Assembly: GCA_013813135.1 (NCBI GenBank)
Contig: JACCSF010000055.1
Coordinates: 1-16,080 of the forward strand
Length of the DNA stretch: 16,080 nucleotides
Reading direction: 5' to 3'
Source: Thermoleophilaceae bacterium
GTDB lineage: Bacteria; Actinomycetota; Thermoleophilia; Solirubrobacterales; Thermoleophilaceae
The translations under genes and the position numbers were made by a program. This document shows positions 8,359 through 14,265 of this stretch, in pieces (within the stretch, counting starts at the first letter, position 1; every line of letters starts with the position of its first letter). The notes under the pieces are model-generated. The model had not been told where the DNA came from, did no database searches, and was given only the letters and a program-made list of their open reading frames with translations.

Positions 8359-8369
8359 CTTCCGCCGCC

Positions 8370-10619
8370 ATGGGGAGGCCTGGACCGATCGGCGTCGTGG
8401 CGCTTGCGATCGCCCTGGCGACGACGGCACCGGCCGGGGCGGCGGTGCATATCGGTGGGCAGCGAATCGTCGTCGACGCCGGCGGAGCGGCGGCCGTCGT
8501 GGAGCGCAGCCCGCTGCGGATCTCGTTCCGCGACGGGGGCGGGAGGGCCGTACTGGCCCAGGTCGAGAACCGCCTCCCGGGTCCGCTGGTCGAGCCGCCG
8601 ACCGTGGACCCAGAGCCCGGCGGAGTGGACCTGCTGCCCGAGTCGACGCTCTACGCGCCGCTCACGTTCAGCGTCGGCGAGGAGCGCATCGAGCAGTTCC
8701 CCGGCCCGGGGCCGCTCGTGGGCGACCTGATGCAAGCCGAGCGCAGCGGCGTCCAGTACGCGGCGCGCGCTGTGGTGGCGGCGCGGCGCACCGGGCCCGG
8801 CGTGCGGCTCGCGCTCTCCACGGGCGATCCGTCCGGCCGGCGGCTGATCGTCACGATCCGCCCGCAGGGCAGGGAAGCGATCCGGGTGTCGGCGCGACCG
8901 ACGCCGAGCGCCGGCGTGAGTGTTGTCGCCGACTCGTTCGCCGCCGGCCGCGAGGAGGCGTTCCACGGTTTCGGGGGGCGCCACAACGAAATCGACCAGC
9001 GCGGCTGGGCGCTGGAGAGCTTCCTCAACCAGACCAACCTGTCCGGCGAGGCGCCGGCCGGCGCGCCGGGGCCGCCTGACCGCTACATGGCGCCGAACGG
9101 GCCGACGGGGGCCTACTTCGTCCAGTCCTCGTTCGTATCCTCGCGGCCCTACGGATTCCTGTCGCTGCGCGACGAGCTGACGCGCTGGCGCATGGCCTCC
9201 GATCGTCCCGACGCCTGGCAGGTGGCGGCGTCGGCCCCCGCGCTCGACTACGTGGTGGCGCCCGGCCGCGCGCCGCGTGCGATCCGGACGATCACCCGGC
9301 TGACCGGGCGCCAGCGTGTGCCGCCGCGCTGGGCCCTGCGACCGCAGCTCGACCGGCTGGTGCGCTTCCCGGCGCAGAGCCCCGCGACCTACCTCAGCGA
9401 GGTGCGCCGCGACCTCGAGGCGATCAAGCGCCACCGCCTCCCGGTGGGTTCCTACCGGATCGAGGCGTGGGAGTTCATCCCACGCCCCACACTGCGCCGC
9501 CTGATCGCGCGCTTCCGGGCGAGCGGGATACGCGTGCTGCTGTACTTCCGCGCCTTCGTCGGCCGCGACGAGATCGGCACCGACCGGCCGGAGCTGCTCG
9601 ACGAGGCGGTCCGGCGCGGCTACGTGGCGAGGCGCGCGGACGGGCAGCCGTACGTGTTCCAGTCGAACTTCTTCACCGACGCCGCGATGATCGACTTCAC
9701 CGATCCTGCCGCGCTGCGCTGGTGGACTCGGCGCATCCACGAGGCCCTCGAGCTCGGCGCCGACGGCTTCATGCAGGACTTCGGCGAGCAGGTGCCGCTC
9801 GACATGCACTTCGCCGACGGCTCGACCGGCCGCACGATGCACAACCGCCTGCCGGTGCTCTTCCACCGGGCCACGCGGCGGGCGATCGACAGCTACCGCG
9901 CCGCTCATCCGCGGCGGGGCGAGGCGTTCTTCTTCACGCGCTCGGGCTACTCGGGGCTGCCCGGCTCGGTGCGCTACGAGAACGCCACCTGGCCGGGGGA
10001 CGAGCCGACCGACTGGTCGCGCTCCGCGGGGCTCGCCGCGCAGGCGCCCGACATGCTCAACCGCGGCATCGGGGGCGCCTACGGCTTCGGCACGGACATC
10101 GGCGGCTACTTCGACGTGGGCCGCACGCCGACGACCAAGGAGCTGTTCCTCCGCTGGGCCGAGTGGGCGGCGCTGACGCCGATCTTCCGCCTGCACGGCT
10201 CGGTGGCCGCGGGCACCCACACGCCGTGGACCTACGACGCTGAGACCGTGCGCATCTACCGGCGCCTGTCGCGCCTGCACGAAGCGGCCGTGCCGCTGAT
10301 CGCCCGCCTGTGGCGGCGCGCTGCGCGCACCGGCATGCCGATCGCGCGGCCGCTGTGGCTCGAGGTGCCGGGCGACCGCCGCGCAGGGCGCCAGGACCAG
10401 GAGTGGATGCTCGGCCCCAACGTGCTGGTGGCCCCCGTGGTGGAGGAGGGTGCGCGCTCCCGGCAGGTGTACCTGCCGCGCGGGTGCTGGGTGGAGCCGG
10501 AGACCGGGCGCCACAGGCGCGGCCCCGCCTCGCCGCGGGTGGCGGCGCCGCTGGGGCGCCTGCCCTACTTCTTCCGCTGCGGCATGCGGCCGTGGGCCGC
10601 CGCCAGAGCCGCGTCCTGA
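8370..10619 (+). CDS. Secreted glycoside hydrolase family 31 (YihQ-like alpha-glycosidase)
   Basis: This 749-residue exported retaining alpha-glycosidase starts with a signal peptide (GVVALAIALATTAPAGA, residues 8-24). A beta-sandwich N-terminal region follows to about 310, including AFHGFGGRHNEIDQRG, then the catalytic barrel. The nucleophile is D470 in DGFMQDFGE and the acid/base is D544 in WPGDEPTDWS; TDIGGYF, KELFLRWAEWAALTP and PIARPLWLEVPGD are also GH31 signatures. The barrel most resembles bacterial YihQ, but the stretch after the third strand (YRIEAWEFIP) is much shorter than in YihQ and lacks its sulfonate-binding Arg/Trp segment. A neutral alpha-glucoside is therefore at least as likely as sulfoquinovoside. 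The ATG is 11 bases after the dehydrogenase stop with no clear Shine-Dalgarno, so the two probably shared a transcript. Confidence 0.92.
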   Translation: MGRPGPIGVVALAIALATTAPAGAAVHIGGQRIVVDAGGAAAVVERSPLRISFRDGGGRAVLAQVENRLPGPLVEPPTVDPEPGGVDLLPESTLYAPLTFSVGEERIEQFPGPGPLVGDLMQAERSGVQYAARAVVAARRTGPGVRLALSTGDPSGRRLIVTIRPQGREAIRVSARPTPSAGVSVVADSFAAGREEAFHGFGGRHNEIDQRGWALESFLNQTNLSGEAPAGAPGPPDRYMAPNGPTGAYFVQSSFVSSRPYGFLSLRDELTRWRMASDRPDAWQVAASAPALDYVVAPGRAPRAIRTITRLTGRQRVPPRWALRPQLDRLVRFPAQSPATYLSEVRRDLEAIKRHRLPVGSYRIEAWEFIPRPTLRRLIARFRASGIRVLLYFRAFVGRDEIGTDRPELLDEAVRRGYVARRADGQPYVFQSNFFTDAAMIDFTDPAALRWWTRRIHEALELGADGFMQDFGEQVPLDMHFADGSTGRTMHNRLPVLFHRATRRAIDSYRAAHPRRGEAFFFTRSGYSGLPGSVRYENATWPGDEPTDWSRSAGLAAQAPDMLNRGIGGAYGFGTDIGGYFDVGRTPTTKELFLRWAEWAALTPIFRLHGSVAAGTHTPWTYDAETVRIYRRLSRLHEAAVPLIARLWRRAARTGMPIARPLWLEVPGDRRAGRQDQEWMLGPNVLVAPVVEEGARSRQVYLPRGCWVEPETGRHRRGPASPRVAAPLGRLPYFFRCGMRPWAAARAAS

Positions 10620-10669
10620 GTCTCGTAGAACTCGTCCCGGCGGACCTTCACCTCGCGCAGGCAGAACAT
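10565..10669 (-). CDS. Doubtful 34-aa ORF or gene remnant with CMFC motif
   Basis: This short reading frame starts MFCLREVKVRRDEFYE and ends MPQRKK, directly downstream of a stop that ends the SnoaL-like fragment in the same frame. Including the preceding codons it reads YCMFCLREVKV, giving a CxxC pair. Its last 55 bases run antisense to the end of the GH31 gene. The composition looks protein-like, with charged and aromatic residues rather than the Arg/Ala/Pro-rich pattern of shadow frames. I see no family and no ribosome binding site. It may be the tail of a broken gene rather than an expressed one. Confidence 0.25.
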   Translation of the reverse strand: MFCLREVKVRRDEFYETQDAALAAAHGRMPQRKK

Positions 10670-10678
10670 GCAGTAGCC

Positions 10679-10803
10679 CTAGTTCGAACCCGCTCCCGGG
10701 ATGCGCGGCTCGTCTTGGAGCTCGGCGTGCGGATCCAGCTCGTCGAGGGCCGAGAAGTCGCCGCGGTTGAAGGCGTTGAGCCCGCTCCAAGGGGCGGGAT
10801 CTC
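10679..10803 (-). pseudogene. SnoaL/NTF2-like domain fragment
   Basis: The frame reads GLNAFNRGDFSALDELDPHA followed by ELQDEPRIPGAG and an in-frame TAG at 10679-10681. This matches the start of SnoaL-like (NTF2 fold) proteins of actinobacteria, which typically have a helix with FNRGDxDAL followed by a DPxxE strand. Only about 40 of the usual 120 or more residues remain, and there is no start codon before the tRNA-Pro gene that abuts it. It appears to be a relic left beside the tRNA. Confidence 0.6.
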
Positions 10804-10810
10804 GGGTGAA

Positions 10811-10884
10811 TCGGGGCGACTGGATTTGAACCAGCGACCGCTCGGCCCCCAGCCGAGTGCGCTACCAGACTGCGCTACGCCCCG
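10811..10884 (-). tRNA. tRNA-Pro (anticodon GGG)
   Basis: The reverse complement folds into a complete 74-nt cloverleaf. The acceptor stem CGGGGCG pairs with CGCCCCG, followed by discriminator A. The D-arm is GCGCAGTCTGGTAGCGC. The anticodon arm CTCGG-CTGGGGG-CCGAG gives anticodon GGG for proline. The T-arm is GCTGG-TTCAAAT-CCAGT. CCA is not encoded. The gene is intact and flanked by gene fragments on both sides. Confidence 0.95.
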
Positions 10885-10939
10885 AAGCGTGCCAGTTTAG
10901 CCTTCTCCGAGCTTTCGGTACGGCTTCGCTACTACCAGA

Positions 10940-11220
10940 GGCGAGCCCCACTTCCAGGATGAGCGCCAGCACGATCGTCGCCGCCCAGACCTGGTAGAAG
11001 GGCGCGCCGGGCGGAGCGAGCGAGGCGCGCGGCCACGCGATGTTGACCGCCTCGAAGCGCAGCCATGCGACCGCGGCGACGTTGACCACGAGCCCAGCGC
11101 GCCCAAGCCGCGCCTCGCCGGCGGGCATCCACGTACCGCGCACCCGGGCGACCAGCGCGGCGCAAGCAGCAGGCACTGCCCGGCCAGCGAGATCGCGGCA
11201 AGCCCCAACCAGCAGGCCTC
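10940..11220 (-). pseudogene. C-terminal fragment of an APC-family amino-acid permease
   Basis: Two frames together read like the C-terminal end of an amino acid/polyamine permease. EACWLGLAAISLAGQCLLL comes in one frame. After a shift near 11160 the other frame reads AALVARVRGTWMPAGEARLG, then AGLVVNVAAVAWLRFEAVNI, AWPRASLAPPGAPFYQVW and AATIVLALILEVGLA. The order (helix, basic loop with a P-G and LGR motif, helix, FEAVNIAWPR, final helix) is typical of these transporters. The first ten or so helices are absent, and there is at least one frameshift. The fragment is non-functional and lies between the two tRNA sequences. Confidence 0.6.
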
Positions 11221-11249
11221 AGACCGGACGCAAGCGCCTGAATCGGCTA

Positions 11250-11314
11250 AGCGGGCGATGGGAGTTGAACCCATACTAAGAGCTTGGAAGACCCAACGGT
11301 GTCTTCTCGCCCGT
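11250..11314 (-). tRNA. tRNA-Gly(TCC)-like sequence, about 10 nt too short
   Basis: The reverse complement has a T-arm ATGGG-TTCAACT-CCCAT, an acceptor 3' strand CGCCCGC with discriminator T, and a 5' strand ACGGGCG (six pairs plus one terminal A-C mismatch). A glycine-type anticodon loop CTTCCAA (anticodon TCC) is present. At 65 nt it is about ten short. The segment AAGAC-ACCGTTGG-GTCTT makes a good D-arm, but its 3' strand overlaps the anticodon loop, so the D-arm and a proper anticodon arm cannot both form. A deletion between two GTCTTC copies in an ancestral tRNA-Gly would explain this, as would a hybrid att junction, since an integrase gene ends 115 bp away. It is probably not functional as read. 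Confidence 0.6.
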
Positions 11315-11407
11315 TCGCGTGGAGTCTAGCCGAGGCTCTGGAATCAGGAATCGCGCGATAGCGGCGACCCGGCGGGACCGCCTGAGAGCACCCAGGACAC
11401 GCCTCTC

Positions 11408-11433
11408 GTTACCGCCACGGTTACCACGGTTAC
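11408..11433. repeat. Tandem CACGGTTAC repeats at the integrase 3' end
   Basis: Two perfect back-to-back copies of CACGGTTAC (11416-11424 and 11425-11433) are preceded by a partial copy, GTTAC, at 11408-11412. They span the integrase stop codon (11430-11432) and lie between the integrase and the tRNA-Gly-like sequence. Arm-type binding sites for tyrosine recombinases are short direct repeats near the att core, so this is a candidate arm site. That role is an inference from position. Confidence 0.5.
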
Positions 11434-12719
11434 GACGTCGAACCGGCCAGGTCCAGGCGTTGCGCGCGGCGCTCGTCCATTCGCGCGCGCATGCGCTCGG
11501 AGGCCTCGTCCTGCATCGCCGCGATCTGGTGGGCGTACCAGCGCTCGGTGGTGCTGACCCGGGTGTGACCGAGCCAGTTCGACACCGTCATCAGCGCGTC
11601 GCCGCCCGCCAGCATCATCGACCCGAAGCCGTGGCGCAGCGAGTGCGGCGTCAGGGTCTCGTCGGGCCCCAGTCCGGCGGCCTCGACCGCACGGGCGAAA
11701 GCTGCCGCAAACGCCGGATAGGTGATGTGGCCGCCGTCCTCGTTGGGGAAGACCCAGGCCGCCGGCTTGGCCCGCCCCCACTCGGCCAGCTTGGCCCGGT
11801 GGTCGCGCAACTCATCGCTGAGCTCGGTCATGAGCGGCACGCTGCGTCTGTCGGTCAGGGTCTTGCTCTTGAGCGGCACCCGCTCGCCCCGCTCGGCGTG
11901 GTCGATCTGCGTCGAAACTGTCACCCTTCCGGCGTCGAGGTCGAGGTCGCCCCAGACCAGCCCGCGCAGCTCCGACGAGCGCAGCCCGGTGTACGCCTTC
12001 AGCTTGAGCATGAGCGGATAGGGCGCCTCGGCAGCCCCGAACAGCCGCTCGAGCTCGGCCTCGTCTAATACCCGCACGTCGCGTTTGTCGGCCGTGACCT
12101 TCGGCTTCGCGCGCTTGCTCAGCTCGTCGACCGGGTTGCGGTCGATGTAGCCCTCGTCCTTGGCGTGGAGCAGCACGACGCGCAGCGCCGTCAGCGCCCC
12201 GTTGATCGAGCTCTCCGACAGGCCGTGGGTGCGGTCGCCGCGGCGGCGCTTGCGCTCTCCTTGGCGGAGATCCCTCAGCCAGCCCGTGATGCGCTGCTTG
12301 TCGATCTGCCTCACGAGCAGCGGCCCGAAGCCCGGCAGCACGTTGTTGCGCAGGTGGCGCTCGTAGGTCGGGCGCGTGGACGGCGCCAGGTCCTTCCAGG
12401 CCGGCGAGCGTTTGTACTCCTCCATCACCTCGATGAAGGTGCGCTCGGGGGCGATCCGCTCGCCCCGCTGGACGCGAGCCCTGCGCTCCTCGATCTCGTC
12501 CTCGATCCTGGCGAGCAGCTTGACTGCGTCGCTCGCGTCGCCGTGAGCGCGCTGCCAGTGCTGGCCAGCTCCCTTCGCCACGTGCTTGGGGTTGTCGCAG
12601 GTTCCGAAGCAGCGCCAGGTGATCTCGTAGCGTCGCCCCTCCCCGCTTCCCCGGTAGTAGACGCCCCGGTAGCGGGTGGGCTTTCGGTCGGCGTGGCCCA
12701 TACGTTTCTTGGCTGGCAT
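11430..12719 (-). CDS. Site-specific tyrosine recombinase (integrase) with N-terminal C2H2-like motif
   Basis: This 429-residue phage/ICE-type integrase cuts and rejoins DNA at att sites. The catalytic residues are all present: R247 (TGLRSSELRGL), K284 or K286 (PLKSKT), H359 and R362 (HSLRHG), H385 (WLGHTRVSTTERWY) and nucleophile Y395. The core-binding SAM-like domain is at about residues 92-195. The N-terminal arm region contains C37, C41, H54 and H59 (C-x3-C-x12-H-x4-H), the spacing of a C2H2 zinc finger. The ATG at 12719 follows a GGGAG about ten bases upstream. It is the last gene of a leftward block with Xis-like, Replic_Relax and TraG-like genes, so it probably serves an integrative and conjugative element whose att site is near the adjacent tRNA-like sequence. 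Confidence 0.95.
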   Translation of the reverse strand: MPAKKRMGHADRKPTRYRGVYYRGSGEGRRYEITWRCFGTCDNPKHVAKGAGQHWQRAHGDASDAVKLLARIEDEIEERRARVQRGERIAPERTFIEVMEEYKRSPAWKDLAPSTRPTYERHLRNNVLPGFGPLLVRQIDKQRITGWLRDLRQGERKRRRGDRTHGLSESSINGALTALRVVLLHAKDEGYIDRNPVDELSKRAKPKVTADKRDVRVLDEAELERLFGAAEAPYPLMLKLKAYTGLRSSELRGLVWGDLDLDAGRVTVSTQIDHAERGERVPLKSKTLTDRRSVPLMTELSDELRDHRAKLAEWGRAKPAAWVFPNEDGGHITYPAFAAAFARAVEAAGLGPDETLTPHSLRHGFGSMMLAGGDALMTVSNWLGHTRVSTTERWYAHQIAAMQDEASERMRARMDERRAQRLDLAGSTS

Positions 12720-12809
12720 AGGGCCGATCTCTCCCGTTCGTTGATCCTCCGGCTTCGCCGGCGTTGCCCACGTTGGCGCTGGGCACGGTAACCAGCAGGT
12801 TCTTAGCGG

Positions 12810-13181
12810 TCAAGCTCTCCGGTCGCGTCGACCCCGCAGCCACCGGTCGACTTCGCGTACGTCAAAGCGTTTCTCACCCTGGCCACCGAGCCGGTGGAAG
12901 GGAATTCGGCGGTCGGGCGGCACTGCTGCGCTCGACAGGCGATGGACCGTCTTGACGCTCACGTCGAGATAGGCAGCGATCCCCTTCGCATCCCGCCACG
13001 GCGACTGATTGCGCGGTTCGGCGCTCCGCACGAGCACGGCCACCCGGCGGGCCAAGTCCCCGACTTGATGGGCATCAAGCTGGACTTGCGCGGCGCTCAC
13101 CGGCCGCCCCTGTCCCCGACCCTCGCCGGAAGACGCTTCTCCGCTCGGCAGCGCGTCCATCGGCCGGCCCGAGGGCGTCAC
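12810..13181 (-). CDS. Helix-turn-helix DNA-binding protein, excisionase-like
   Basis: This 123-residue protein is predicted to bind DNA and direct excision or regulate the integrase. The first 55 residues are polar and apparently unstructured. The C-terminal part (61-117) is a MerR/excisionase-type winged HTH: WRDAKGIAAYLDVSVKTVHR, then a PFHRLGG wing, KRFDVREVDRWL and a basic tail. The GTG start overlaps the stop of the Replic_Relax gene by four bases (13178-13181), and the integrase starts about 90 bases further on. An internal ATG at 13160 is an alternative start. Excisionases are commonly encoded next to their integrase, which supports the assignment. Xis versus transcriptional regulator cannot be told from the sequence alone. 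Confidence 0.8.
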   Translation of the reverse strand: MTPSGRPMDALPSGEASSGEGRGQGRPVSAAQVQLDAHQVGDLARRVAVLVRSAEPRNQSPWRDAKGIAAYLDVSVKTVHRLSSAAVPPDRRIPFHRLGGQGEKRFDVREVDRWLRGRRDRRA

Positions 13182-14263
13182 GCCGCCTCCGCCGGGGTCT
13201 GCTCAGCGGCGGGCTCGTCGACCGCGGAGGTCGCGTCCGAGCGACGGGGTGGCCCTGCCTTGGAAGCGCCGGGAAGCCTTACGCCACGGACCTCACCCTC
13301 GCGGCCTCTGCCCGGGTGTCCGGGCGGGTAGGGGGCCAGCCGGAGCGCTTCGCAGAGACCGCGGTGGGCATCGCGCTCGTCGCAGAACAGGATGCGCCGC
13401 CGGCCGATGTACGAATGCTCGTCGGCGGAGTGTGATGGGTGCCAGCGGTGGCCGGTGAGCTCTTGGTCCGCGCGCGCGAGGAAGTCGTCGCGCTGGGCGT
13501 CGTTCTGGCAGATGAAAAGCACGAAGGGTGGCTCTATGCGGCCCGCCAGCTCAGTGTGGCGCCACCACCAAGCGAGGAAGGCGTCGTAGCGGCGAAATTT
13601 GTCGTAGTTCTTGTCGGTGCGGCTGGTGCGGTCGTACTCGATTAGCAACAGCCGTGGGCTGTCTCCTGCCGGGTGGGTGATCTCGAGGGCGGCGTCGGGG
13701 ACCACCTGGCGCGCGTGCGGGTCGCGGAGGCCTTCGATGGACCAGTCGTCTTCGAGGCGCAGCTGGGGCTGGCGCGCTGCTCGGGGCGGGGTGATGTGCT
13801 GTTCGCCATTCCACTCGAGTAGGTCGGGGCCGAGTAGTCGGCGGTATGCGAGTACCCAGGCGTTGAGCTGGATGTCGTGGACGGCGCGGCCGTAGTCGAA
13901 GATGTCGCGGGGTTTGAAGCGCGCGTTGGGGTCGATGACGCCGAGTTCGCGTAGTAGGCGGTGTCCGGTGGCGCTGAGGAAGTAGGTCCACTCATAGGAG
14001 CCGCGTGGGCTGTAGGGGCGGAAGCGCTCGAGGTAGCCGGCCCGGAACAGTTTGACGAGGCGGCGGCGTGCGGCCTGGACGGATTTGCCGGGCCACCAGA
14101 GTTCGCGTATCTGGTCGGTGGTGAGGAAGTGGTAGCGCCAGACGTCGCGGACGATCCCGAGGTCGCGCTGGCGCAGCGAGCAGGCTTGCGGGTTGTCGGA
14201 GCGTTGGCGCTGGATGATGGCGCCGTCGTAGCGGTGAACGGCGCTGTAGCTCTGGGGCAGCAT
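13178..14263 (-). CDS. Replication-relaxation (Replic_Relax) family protein
   Basis: This 361-residue protein resembles the Replic_Relax family, found in actinobacterial plasmids and integrative elements and thought to take part in DNA transfer or replication initiation. Residues 31-105 look like a winged helix: LRQRDLGIVRDVWRYHFLTT, DQIRELWWPGKSVQAARRRL, KLFRAGYLERF and FLSATGHRLL. The middle holds a domain with PDAALEI and LLLIEYDRTSRTDKNYDKFR, reminiscent of a nuclease-like fold with an IEYD acidic motif; that is my inference. The last 40 or so residues are low complexity. It starts two bases after the TraG-like gene stops and overlaps the HTH gene, so the block is a tight operon. Confidence 0.85.
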   Translation of the reverse strand: MLPQSYSAVHRYDGAIIQRQRSDNPQACSLRQRDLGIVRDVWRYHFLTTDQIRELWWPGKSVQAARRRLVKLFRAGYLERFRPYSPRGSYEWTYFLSATGHRLLRELGVIDPNARFKPRDIFDYGRAVHDIQLNAWVLAYRRLLGPDLLEWNGEQHITPPRAARQPQLRLEDDWSIEGLRDPHARQVVPDAALEITHPAGDSPRLLLIEYDRTSRTDKNYDKFRRYDAFLAWWWRHTELAGRIEPPFVLFICQNDAQRDDFLARADQELTGHRWHPSHSADEHSYIGRRRILFCDERDAHRGLCEALRLAPYPPGHPGRGREGEVRGVRLPGASKAGPPRRSDATSAVDEPAAEQTPAEAA

Positions 14264-14265
14264 CG

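Larger units (their letters stand above)
10620..11429. other. Gene-poor tRNA-anchored hotspot with decayed fragments
   Basis: No intact protein gene of normal size is found between the GH31 glycosidase and the integrase, roughly 810 bases. The stretch contains tRNA-Pro, a SnoaL-like fragment, an amino-acid permease C-terminal fragment, a shortened tRNA-Gly-like sequence and direct repeats, all described separately. Long open frames here are either remnants or shadows. The mix of tRNA genes with partial genes beside an integrase is typical of repeated integration and deletion at one site. Confidence 0.65.

Noticed and set aside
8314..8359. 8-bp inverted repeat GCTAACGC/GCGTTAGC at the end of the dehydrogenase remnant as a terminator
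   Set aside because: The loop is 30 bases, there is no T-run, and the GH31 gene starts 10 bases later, so a terminator role is not supported.
6598..8430. Long minus-strand frame opposite the dehydrogenase remnant
   Set aside because: It is rich in Arg, Val, Ala and Gly without domain features, and the plus strand encodes a recognisable propeller and PKD domain.
8355..10790. Very long open frame on the minus strand opposite the GH31 gene
   Set aside because: Its translation is dominated by Arg, Ala, Pro, Gly and His in the manner of a high-GC shadow frame, while the plus strand has clear GH31 catalytic motifs.
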